A DNA stretch of 64,000 nucleotides from JAIVJM01 sp963816985 (lineage in GTDB: Bacteria; Acidobacteriota; Blastocatellia; Pyrinomonadales; Pyrinomonadaceae). The stretch lies in assembly GCA_963816985.1 (NCBI GenBank), contig CAWFMF010000004.1, positions 4,836,001-4,900,000 on the forward strand, in the 5' to 3' direction. Every line of letters starts with the position of its first letter. The first letter of the stretch is position 1. The notes under the pieces were generated by a model. The model was not told the DNA's origin. It saw nothing but the letters and a program-made list of their open reading frames with translations, and did no database searches. Positions 26,049 through 33,494 of this stretch are shown here, in pieces. The translations under genes were made by a program, and so were the position numbers.

Positions 26049-27443
26049 ATGTACGTCAGGCTCTTTGACCTCGCGGGCCTCGCGATTATCGCGTGGCTGC
26101 TGCTCATCTTCCTCCCCAAGTGGCGCGTGACGCGGTTCATCGCGCGGACGCAGGTCTTCCCCATCTTCATCTGCGTCCTCTACGTCGTCGGCGTCGTCCC
26201 CTTGTTGATGGAGACCGGGCTCGGCGTGATGCGCGACTTCGGGACGGCGGAAGGCGTGACGCGACTGCTCATGCGGCAGGAGGTTGCGCTCGTGGCGTGG
26301 ATTCACATCCTCGCCTTCGACCAACTGGTCGGGCTCTTCATCTACCGCGAGAACATGGAGCGGCGCTACGTGCCGCTGCCCGTGCAATCCGTCATCCTGT
26401 TTTTGACGCTCATGTTCGGCCCCGCCGGGTTCCTCGCCTACTACCTCCTGCGACTCCTGAGACGGAAACGCGCGGCGCACGCGCAAGACTCCGCGCACGA
26501 AGACGAGTTGAAGCATGACGGCGCACGCGCCCACGCGCGGACGGACTCCGCCGCGCCGAGCAGTTCGATAAGACGTTCACTCTCGACCGTCTTCGCCGAA
26601 GAGCGCCTGCTCGTGTGGACGGGGTTGTTGGGCGTCGTGCTCGGTCTGTTCAACTTCGTCGTCATCGCTTTGCGCGGCGGCGCGAGCTTTCCGCCCGAAG
26701 GCGACTTGAGCAAGGCCGCGACCTTCGACATCGCCATCGGCATTTACGTGTTGACGCTCGTGCTGCTTCTGCCCGCCGCGGGCTTCTCCGAAAGAGGCCG
26801 GAGGCGCTGGCGCGTCTCTCTGGCCGCGCTCGCGCTCTACGTCTACGCCGCCGAGAACATACAGATTTACCGAGGCATTGACCCGCGCTTCACGCGCGTC
26901 GGAGGTGCGTTCGACCAGATTGCGGGCACTGTGTTGGGCCTCGCGGCCATCGGGTTAATCGTCTCGTTCGTCGTCCTCGCGTGGGGCTTCTTCACGCGGC
27001 GCGGCGTGGTCAAAGACCGTGTGCTGCTCGTCGCCATCCGCTACGCCTCGGCGGCTTCGGGGCTGGCGATGGCGGCGGGGATGTGGATGAGCGTCAATCA
27101 GGGCTCGGAAGTCGGCAGGGCGGGCAGCATCCTCCCGCTCCACGCCATAGGGTTCCACGGACTGCAAGCGTTGCCGCTCGTCGCGCTGCTGTTCGTGTGG
27201 TCGCGGACGCCGACGGAGACTGCGCGGCGTTGGACGCACGCGGCGGGTTTGGCGTGGGTCGCCGCGTGCCTCACGATTGCGTGGCAGACGGCGGCGGGAC
27301 GCTCCGTGCTCGAAGTCGGCCCGGCGACTTTGGCGACCGCCGTGCTGCTTCTCGTGTGGGCCGTCTGCGCCGCGCGGGCCGCGCTCGCGTGGAGCCGCGC
27401 GGGGTTCGAGGGGGCGTTTGCGCGGGCGAGCGCGGCGGGCTAG
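26049..27443 (+). CDS. Multi-span membrane protein with N-terminal ABA4-like (DUF4281) domain
   Basis: Residues of about 1-145 match the ABA4-like family (MYVRLFDLAGLAIIAWLLLI, LVAWIHILAFDQLVGLFI, LTLMFGPAGFLAYYLL). In plants ABA4 acts in neoxanthin formation; bacterial members are uncharacterised. After a charged linker, the second half adds about seven further spans (LLVWTGLLGVVLGLFNFVVI, AIGIYVLTLVLLLPAAGF, LALYVYAAENIQIYRG, LPLHAIGFHGLQALPLVALL). I do not recognise that half as a named family. The fusion to a second membrane module is unusual. The next gene starts 8 nt downstream. Confidence 0.75.
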   Translation: MYVRLFDLAGLAIIAWLLLIFLPKWRVTRFIARTQVFPIFICVLYVVGVVPLLMETGLGVMRDFGTAEGVTRLLMRQEVALVAWIHILAFDQLVGLFIYRENMERRYVPLPVQSVILFLTLMFGPAGFLAYYLLRLLRRKRAAHAQDSAHEDELKHDGARAHARTDSAAPSSSIRRSLSTVFAEERLLVWTGLLGVVLGLFNFVVIALRGGASFPPEGDLSKAATFDIAIGIYVLTLVLLLPAAGFSERGRRRWRVSLAALALYVYAAENIQIYRGIDPRFTRVGGAFDQIAGTVLGLAAIGLIVSFVVLAWGFFTRRGVVKDRVLLVAIRYASAASGLAMAAGMWMSVNQGSEVGRAGSILPLHAIGFHGLQALPLVALLFVWSRTPTETARRWTHAAGLAWVAACLTIAWQTAAGRSVLEVGPATLATAVLLLVWAVCAARAALAWSRAGFEGAFARASAAG

Positions 27444-27451
27444 GGCGGCAC

Positions 27452-28078
27452 ATGGCAAATCTCCCCTTTGAAGAGAAGGTCTGGGTTGACGGCGGGCGGA
27501 AGCTCGAAGGCATCCGCCGCGACCTCGCGCAAGCCGCCGTCGAGGCGACGAACGTCCTCCTGCTCGCGCACTTCGACGACACGCTCTCGGCACTCGGCTC
27601 GATGCTCCGCGCCGCTTCTCTCCAACACCAGACACACTTCAGCGACGACGCCTCGGCCCTCTGCGCGAAGAGTCAGGGAGACGGGCAGGCGAAGGTCTGG
27701 TTAACTCCGGCCTCGCACTTCCGTGCTCAAGGCGCGGCCTTAACGAGCGGCACACAAGGGTCGCGCGTCCTCATCCTCGTCGCCGAGCACCACCCGCTCG
27801 CCGCTAAAGACCAGAGCATTCTCGAAGCCGCGTCACGCGTCCCCTGCCAACACACAATCATCTTTCACACGGCGCTCACCGACGCACTTTTGATGCGATT
27901 CGGCGGAGAACGACTTCAAGGGCTGATGAGGCAACTGGGGCACGACGAGTCCGAGTGCGTCTCGCACCCGCTCATCAGCACGGCGATTCGGAAGGCGCAG
28001 GAGAAGATCGGCTCTCAAGTCGCGGGCGAGCTACCGACGCGCTCGGCGGAGGAGTGGTTCAAGTACAACCTGCGCTAA
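27452..28078 (+). CDS. SecA-NBD2-like protein lacking motor motifs
   Basis: The start is ATG 27452. The 208-residue protein lines up with the second RecA-like domain of SecA. TNVLLLAHFDDTLSALGSML corresponds to the PVLVGTxSVEKSELLSKLL region. RVLILVAEHHPLAAKDQSIL corresponds to LHVIGTERHESRRIDNQLR. ALLMRFGGERLQGLMRQLGH then ECVSHPLISTAIRKAQEKI corresponds to the ELMRLFGxDRVxxLMDxLG...IEHPLVxRAIExAQKKVE segment. The arginine-finger motif QLRGRSGRQGDPG is replaced (EAASRVPCQHTIIF), so ATPase function is unlikely. The alignment is from memory and needs a profile search. Confidence 0.6.
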   Translation: MANLPFEEKVWVDGGRKLEGIRRDLAQAAVEATNVLLLAHFDDTLSALGSMLRAASLQHQTHFSDDASALCAKSQGDGQAKVWLTPASHFRAQGAALTSGTQGSRVLILVAEHHPLAAKDQSILEAASRVPCQHTIIFHTALTDALLMRFGGERLQGLMRQLGHDESECVSHPLISTAIRKAQEKIGSQVAGELPTRSAEEWFKYNLR

Positions 28079-28080
28079 AA

Positions 28081-28163
28081 GGCAGAAGTCAGAACGCTGA
28101 ACGCGGAACTGAAGACAACTGCCTTCCGTCTTCAGTTCCGCGTTCAGCGTTCTGACTTCTGCC
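28081..28163. repeat. Heptad-built hairpin, 36-bp perfect arms
   Basis: 28081-28116 and 28128-28163 are exact complements with an 11-nt loop. The words are GAAGTCA, GAACGCT, GAACGCG, GAACTGA. It lies between convergent genes and could act as a bidirectional terminator, though no clear T-run follows. Confidence 0.88.
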
Positions 28164-28168
28164 TTCAG

Positions 28169-30019
28169 TTACGTCTCTTCAGACGAGAGCGGGAGGTCAA
28201 CGACGAAGCGCGTGCCGGAGCCGGGCTCGCTCTCGACGCGGATCGTGCCGCCGTGCTGCTCGACGATCTGCTTGGCGATGGCGAGGCCGAGGCCCGTGCC
28301 GCGCTTCTTGGTGGTGAAGAAGGGCTCGAAGATACGTGCGCGGGTGCGCTCGTCCATGCCGGGGCCGACGTCCGCGATGCGGACGCGGACGCCGGGGACG
28401 AGGCGACCGCCCTCGCCGTTGTGGCGCATCGAGGCGCGCACCTCCGCGCGCTCGGTCTGGATGGTGACGGGCGAACCGGCGGGGCTCGCGTCCACGGCGT
28501 TGGCGAGGAGGTTGACGAAGACCTGCCGCAGTTGGTCTTCGTCCCATTGGGCGCGCAGGGGCTCGGCGTCGAAGAGCTTCTCGACCGGGGTCTTCTTCTC
28601 GCGGAGCTTGTCGGCGACGAGGTCGAGGCTCTCGCCGAGCAGCTCGTGCAGCTCGACCTCGACAATCGAGAGCCTCCTCACGCGCGAGAACTGCGTCACG
28701 TCGAGCGTCAGTTTCGAGAGGTGCTCGATGCCGCGCTCGACGAGGTCAATGGTGTTGATGGCCTCGCGGTCGCGGGTCATGTCGCGCAGCATGGCGACGC
28801 CGAGACGGATGCTGCCCAAGGGATTCTTGATTTCGTGCGCGACCTGCGCCGCCGCCTGCCCCACCGCCGCGAGCGACTCCTGACGGCGCAACTCCTGCTC
28901 GCTCTCGGCGGCCTCCGTCACGTCCACCAGCGTCAAAAGCTGCCCCGGCCCGCCCTCGATTTCGAGCGGCGAAGAGTAGACGTCGAAGGCGCGCTCGCGC
29001 TCGCCGTCGCGCGCGTCCGCGAGCCGCCAGCGACCGTGGTAGGCCGAGGCTTCGGAGCGCTTGCTGGCGGCGGCGAGGAGCTTCATGCCTTCCGGCGTGG
29101 CGAACTCTTCGTGGACTGAGACGCCGACCCGCGCGTCGGGGAAGACCGAGAAGAAGGCGGCGTTGGCGCTGCGGATACGGTCGTCGGGGCCGACCGCCGC
29201 GATGGCGCTGACCATCCCTTCGAGCATCTGCGAGCTGAACTGCCGCTCGCGCCTCAGAGCCTCGAAGCTGCGCCGCATCTGCCGGAAGCGGCGGAGCACT
29301 TCGAGGAAGGTCGCCGTCGCCACGACGAGGCCCGTGAGGGCCGCGAGCCACATCAGGAAGCGTATCTCGCGGCGCGCGTCCCGGAGCGCGTCGAGCCGCC
29401 GCTGGTCGAGTTCCATCCGCCGCTCGGTAACGTCTTTGAAGAAGGAGGCGAGGTCGAGTTCAAGGTCGCGGTTGAGTTCGAAGCCGTCGTCCGAATACTT
29501 CTCCAAATCCTTCGTCGTCTCGATGTACTGCTCGATGCGGCGGCGGACTTCGAGCTTCTTCCCCTCGTCGCTCAGGGGCAGGGCGTCGTAAGTTTTGAGG
29601 AGTGATTCGACCTCCTCGCGCGCGCGCCGCACGCGCACGTCGGTCGGCGGCTGGAGGACGCCTTCCGTTCCGGAATCAACCCGCGCGCGGATGCGGGCCT
29701 CGGTGTTGAGCTTGCTCAAGGCGAGCTGGAGGTTGAGGAGGTTGCCGAACATCGAGGAGAGTCGGCGCTCGTCCTGACTCGTCTCGACGGAGATGGCTTC
29801 GAGCTTGTCGTCGCTCAGGAGGCCGAGCCCGATGACGAGCGCGACGAGCATCGCGAAGCCTAAGAGCAGCGGCACGATGGCCTGCCACAGAGAACGCTGC
29901 CCCGCCTCCGCCGCGCCTTCCTTCCCCTCGCCCGTCGAGCGCGCGTGGCCCTCCCCCTCCGCCCCGCCGAGGCGGTGGTACACGACCCGTCCCCCGTCGT
30001 TCTTCTCTTTGTCGGGCAT
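28169..30019 (-). CDS. Membrane sensor histidine kinase (NtrB-like, PAS-containing)
   Basis: The 616-residue protein has two membrane spans (IVPLLLGFAMLVALVIGLGL and FLMWLAALTGLVVATATFLE) that flank a helical periplasmic domain of about 170 residues. Then come a PAS-like region (QMLEGMVSAIAAVGPDDRI), the phosphoacceptor His in VAHEIKNPLGSIRLGVAML, and a full ATPase domain (QVFVNLLANAVDASPAG, VADVGPGMD-type IADVGPGMDERT, FTTKKRGTGLGLAIAKQIV). The AHEIKNPL box is typical of NtrB/AtoS-type kinases that partner sigma-54 activators. No response regulator is adjacent. Confidence 0.9.
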   Translation of the reverse strand: MPDKEKNDGGRVVYHRLGGAEGEGHARSTGEGKEGAAEAGQRSLWQAIVPLLLGFAMLVALVIGLGLLSDDKLEAISVETSQDERRLSSMFGNLLNLQLALSKLNTEARIRARVDSGTEGVLQPPTDVRVRRAREEVESLLKTYDALPLSDEGKKLEVRRRIEQYIETTKDLEKYSDDGFELNRDLELDLASFFKDVTERRMELDQRRLDALRDARREIRFLMWLAALTGLVVATATFLEVLRRFRQMRRSFEALRRERQFSSQMLEGMVSAIAAVGPDDRIRSANAAFFSVFPDARVGVSVHEEFATPEGMKLLAAASKRSEASAYHGRWRLADARDGERERAFDVYSSPLEIEGGPGQLLTLVDVTEAAESEQELRRQESLAAVGQAAAQVAHEIKNPLGSIRLGVAMLRDMTRDREAINTIDLVERGIEHLSKLTLDVTQFSRVRRLSIVEVELHELLGESLDLVADKLREKKTPVEKLFDAEPLRAQWDEDQLRQVFVNLLANAVDASPAGSPVTIQTERAEVRASMRHNGEGGRLVPGVRVRIADVGPGMDERTRARIFEPFFTTKKRGTGLGLAIAKQIVEQHGGTIRVESEPGSGTRFVVDLPLSSEET

Positions 30020-30039
30020 AGGTGAAAAGCCGTAAACGG

Positions 30040-30100
30040 TAAACCGTGACAGGTGACAGGATGAAGACAGTTTTTATCCTGTCACCTGTCACGGTTTACC
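30040..30100. repeat. Heptad-built hairpin, GGTGACA words
   Basis: 24-bp perfect arms (30040-30063 and 30077-30100) with 7-nt words GTAAACC, GTGACAG, GTGACAG. It lies between polA and the histidine kinase gene. Confidence 0.85.
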
Positions 30101-30107
30101 CGTCACA

Positions 30108-32843
30108 TCATTTTTTCACGTCCATCCAGTTGTCGCCGACGCCTGCTTCGGCGACGAGGGGCACGTCGAGCTCGACCGCCGTCTCCATCTCGCGTTTGAG
30201 GATGGCGGCGACGCGCTCGGCCTCTTCGCGGGGCGCTTCGATGAGCAGCTCGTCGTGCACCTGCATCACGGTCTGCGCCTTGAGACCTTCGCGGCGGAGC
30301 GCGTCGTCAACTTTGAGCATGGCGATCTTGACGATGTCGGAGGCCGAGCCCTGAATCGGCATGTTGATGGCCTCGCGCTCGGCGCGGGCTCGCACCTGCC
30401 CGTTGCGGTCGTTGATGGCGGGGATGGGGCGGATGCGCCCGTAGATGGAGCGCACGACGCCGGTCTCGCGCGTCTCTTCCGGCACGCGCTCCATGAAGCG
30501 GCGGACGCCGGAGTAGGTCTCGTAGTAGTCGTCTATGACCTGCTTCGCTTCCTTGCGCGAGATGCCGACGCGCTGCGAGAGGCCGAAGGGCTCGACGGCG
30601 TAGGCGATGGCGAAGTTGACTATCTTGGCGAAGCGGCGGGCCTCCTTCAGCTCCTCCTTCGTCTTCGCCTTGAAGACGAGGCGGGCCGTGCGCTCGTGGA
30701 TGTCCTCGTGGTTGAGGAAGGCGTCGAGCATGTGCTCGTCGCGCGTAACGTGCGCGAGTAGGCGGAGTTCGAGTTGCGAGTAGTCAGCCGCCACGAAGAC
30801 GTTCCCCTTGTCGGGGACGAAGGCGCGGCGGATGCGTCGGCCTAGTTCGGTGCGGATGGGAATGTTCTGGAGGTTGGGGTTCGAGCTGCTGAGTCTGCCC
30901 GTCGCCGTCACGGTCTGGTTCAGCTCGCTGTGGATGCGCCCGTCCGGGCCGATGAGCGGCGGCAGAGCGTCGGTGTAAGTCGCCTTGAGCTTATCAAGCT
31001 CGCGGAACTCGATGAGGAGTCGCGGCAGCTCGTAGGTCTGCGCCAGCTCGTCCAAGACGGCGCGGTTGGTCGAGACCTGTCCGGTCGAAGTCTTCCTCCC
31101 GGTGCTGATGTTCAGCTCCTCGAAGACCTCGCCGACCTGCTTCGGCGAGTTGATTTTGAACTCGCGGCCCGCCAGCTCGTAAATCCGCTTCGTCAGTTTT
31201 TCCAACTCCGCGCCGAACAGTGTCGAGAGGTCGCCGAGGACTGAGGTGTCCACGCGCAGGCCCGCGCGCTCGATGCGGTAGAGGAGCGGCGCGAGCGGCA
31301 GCTCGATCTCCGAGTAGATGGCTTCGAGCCCCTGTTCGAGGATGCGACCGTGCAGCACGTCCGCGACCTGCGCCGTGAAGTCCGCGGCCTCGGCGGTGCG
31401 CCACTGCGCTTCAGTCCAGCCCTCGCCGAGCGGCTCCGTCCAGCCGTCCGAGCCCACGGCCTCGCGCGCGAGGTCGCCGAGGTCGTAGCGGCTGCGCGTC
31501 GGGTCGAGCAGATACGCGGCGAGCAGCGTGTCGTCGCCGACGCCCTCGACATCAACGCCGATGGCCGCGAGCAGAGCGACGGCTCGCTTGAGGTCGTGGA
31601 CGGACTTCGACAGGAGGCCGTTCGAGAGCACGTCGCGCAACATCGAGACGGCCTGCTCCCGGCCCCCCTCGAACTCCTCGAAGTTGATGAAGTGCGAGGT
31701 GTGCGGCGCGTAGGAGATGGCGAGGCCCGTCGGCCCCTTCTCTTCGCGCACGGACGCCTGCTGGCCCGCGCCCGCCGGGGTCGAGTCGGCGACCGAGAAG
31801 CCCCAGTGCTCAACGTCCCAGAGCTTGCGGACGAGCGTTTCAAGCTCGGAGATTTTTCCGACGCGGCGGTAGTTCTTCTCCGTGAAGACATCGCCCGCCT
31901 CGGCGGCGGCGTCGGAGAACTCGCGCGTCAGGGTCTGGAATTCGAGTTCGCGGAAGAGCTTGTAGGCGGCGGCGCGGTCGGGCGGTCGGCTCTGAAGTTT
32001 TTCGAGGTCGAGGTGGACGTTAACGTCCGTCCTGATGGTCGCCAGCTCCTTCGATTGCAGAATCAGTTGCGCGTTGTCGCGTAAGCTTTCGCGGTAGGTC
32101 TTGTGCTTGACCTCCTCCCAACGCTTGAGCGCCTCCTCGATTGAGCCGAGCTGCTTGACGATATTCACCGCGCCCTTCGCGCCGATGCCGGGAGCGCCGG
32201 GGATGTTGTCAACGGCGTCGCCCATCAAGCCGAGCAGGTCAACAATCTGCGAAGGCGGGACGCCGAACTTCGCTTCGACCCACGCCTCGTCGCACCACTC
32301 GACGGGCGGGACGGGCTCCTTGCGTTTGACGTTCTGCGAGTTCTGCCGCATGCAGACGACCAGAGGGTCTCGGACGAGCTGGCACATGTCCTTGTCGTTC
32401 GAGACGATGACGGCTTGCAAGCCGCGCTCGGCGGACTGCAAGGCGAGCGTGCCGATGACGTCGTCGGCCTCGAAGCCGGGCGAGTTGATGATGGGTATCT
32501 GGTACGCCTCGCAGACGCGCATGATGTAAGGAATCTGCGACTCAAGCTCTTCGGGCATCTCCGCGCGGTTCGACTTGTAGTCGGCGGACATCTGGTGACG
32601 GAAGGTCGGCTCGCCCGACTCGAAGACGGCGGCGATGTAGTGCGGACGCTCGTCGGCGAGGAGCTTCCGGAGCATGTTGGTGAAGACGAAGACGGCCTGC
32701 GTCACCTGTCCCCGGCTGTTCGTCAAAGGCTCGGTGCGCGCGCCCATCGGGGCGAAGAAGGCGCGGAAGATGTGCGAGAACGAGTCTATCAGAAAGACCC
32801 GCTCGGTCGGCTCCGTGGGCTTCGTGGATTTTGTCGAAGGCAT
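30108..32843 (-). CDS. polA: DNA polymerase I
   Basis: The 911-residue protein begins with the 5'-3' exonuclease domain (FEADDVIGTLALQSAERG, IVSNDKDMCQLV). The polymerase domain carries motif A DYSQLELRLLAHVTRDEHML, motif B RFAKIVNFAIAYAVEPFGLS and motif C QVHDELLIEAP. The middle 3'-5' exonuclease domain is degenerate: the DxE of motif I, the Asp of motif II (HDLKRAVALL) and the Tyr/Asp of motif III (RTAEAADFTA) are all missing, so proofreading is probably absent, as in Taq. It fills gaps in repair and removes RNA primers. No strong ribosome-binding site precedes the ATG. Confidence 0.95.
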   Translation of the reverse strand: MPSTKSTKPTEPTERVFLIDSFSHIFRAFFAPMGARTEPLTNSRGQVTQAVFVFTNMLRKLLADERPHYIAAVFESGEPTFRHQMSADYKSNRAEMPEELESQIPYIMRVCEAYQIPIINSPGFEADDVIGTLALQSAERGLQAVIVSNDKDMCQLVRDPLVVCMRQNSQNVKRKEPVPPVEWCDEAWVEAKFGVPPSQIVDLLGLMGDAVDNIPGAPGIGAKGAVNIVKQLGSIEEALKRWEEVKHKTYRESLRDNAQLILQSKELATIRTDVNVHLDLEKLQSRPPDRAAAYKLFRELEFQTLTREFSDAAAEAGDVFTEKNYRRVGKISELETLVRKLWDVEHWGFSVADSTPAGAGQQASVREEKGPTGLAISYAPHTSHFINFEEFEGGREQAVSMLRDVLSNGLLSKSVHDLKRAVALLAAIGVDVEGVGDDTLLAAYLLDPTRSRYDLGDLAREAVGSDGWTEPLGEGWTEAQWRTAEAADFTAQVADVLHGRILEQGLEAIYSEIELPLAPLLYRIERAGLRVDTSVLGDLSTLFGAELEKLTKRIYELAGREFKINSPKQVGEVFEELNISTGRKTSTGQVSTNRAVLDELAQTYELPRLLIEFRELDKLKATYTDALPPLIGPDGRIHSELNQTVTATGRLSSSNPNLQNIPIRTELGRRIRRAFVPDKGNVFVAADYSQLELRLLAHVTRDEHMLDAFLNHEDIHERTARLVFKAKTKEELKEARRFAKIVNFAIAYAVEPFGLSQRVGISRKEAKQVIDDYYETYSGVRRFMERVPEETRETGVVRSIYGRIRPIPAINDRNGQVRARAEREAINMPIQGSASDIVKIAMLKVDDALRREGLKAQTVMQVHDELLIEAPREEAERVAAILKREMETAVELDVPLVAEAGVGDNWMDVKK

Positions 32844-32936
32844 TTAGACCGATGATAAGGAAAGCCGTGGCGGGTGACAAGCGGCGGATAGTCCGGCACG
32901 GTCGAGCGCACTGCGTGGAAGTTGAAAGAGCCGCTC

Positions 32937-33374
32937 CTACTTCTTCGTGGGCTTCTTCCTTGCCCTCGCCGCCTGACTCTCACGCCGCAACTGCTGACAG
33001 TGTTCTTTGTATTCTCCGGCGTCGTGCGCGGCGACGATTTCGGCGATGGCGTCGAGGGGGAGGTCTTCGGCCTTTTTGAAGTTGATGCAGCTCTTGCCGC
33101 ACCTGAGGTTTTTGCCGGAGGCGTCGAGCCGTGCCTTCAGTTCTGGGAAGACATAGACCGGGATGAGATAGAGGCTCACGTAGTTCTTTTGATTAGCCAA
33201 GGCGACGTACCAATCTTCGTCGGCCATGAAGGTGAGAAACTTCGGGCCGATGTGTTCGGTGTAACCCGCACCGACGTTCTCGCGGACGACCGCCCACACG
33301 CGCTCGATGACGGCGCGGCGGTCGTCGGGCAGGGCTTCGAGATATTGCTCGTAAGAGATTGTCTGTTCGGCCAT
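32937..33374 (-). CDS. DUF1801 family protein (YdhG-like)
   Basis: The 145-residue cytoplasmic protein matches the DUF1801/YdhG pattern: a helical start (YEQYLEALPDDRRAVIERVW), FLTFMADEDWYVALANQKNY, and VSLYLIPVYVFPELKARLDA. It then has LRCGKSCINFKKAEDLPLD, a strongly conserved GKxCxxFKxxxDLP segment. The tail is Lys/Arg-rich. The family fold is known but no biochemical function is established. CGGAGGA-like bases precede the ATG. Confidence 0.85.
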   Translation of the reverse strand: MAEQTISYEQYLEALPDDRRAVIERVWAVVRENVGAGYTEHIGPKFLTFMADEDWYVALANQKNYVSLYLIPVYVFPELKARLDASGKNLRCGKSCINFKKAEDLPLDAIAEIVAAHDAGEYKEHCQQLRRESQAARARKKPTKK

Positions 33375-33399
33375 CAGCGAAACTCCTCGGAGGAATGAT

Positions 33400-33482
33400 G
33401 CGGCCCGCGTGCGCGGTACGAGTGGAAAAGTACCGCGCGCGCGGGCCGCGTGTCTGTGAGGCCGGAAGGTATTACCGGCCTC
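33400..33482. repeat. Two adjacent stem-loops between the giant surface protein gene and the DUF1801 gene
   Basis: A 20-bp GC-rich stem (33400-33419 with 33430-33449, one wobble) is followed by GAGGCCGG (33458-33465) and CCGGCCTC (33475-33482). The second hairpin lies 12 nt after the stop of the long minus-strand gene, but there is no T-run, so intrinsic termination is uncertain. Confidence 0.6.
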
Positions 33483-33494
33483 TAGTTGTTAAGT

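Noticed and set aside
28081..28163. Simple intrinsic terminator between convergent genes
   Set aside because: The stem is far longer than usual (36 bp) and lacks a T-run; it fits the heptad hairpin family better, though termination is still possible.
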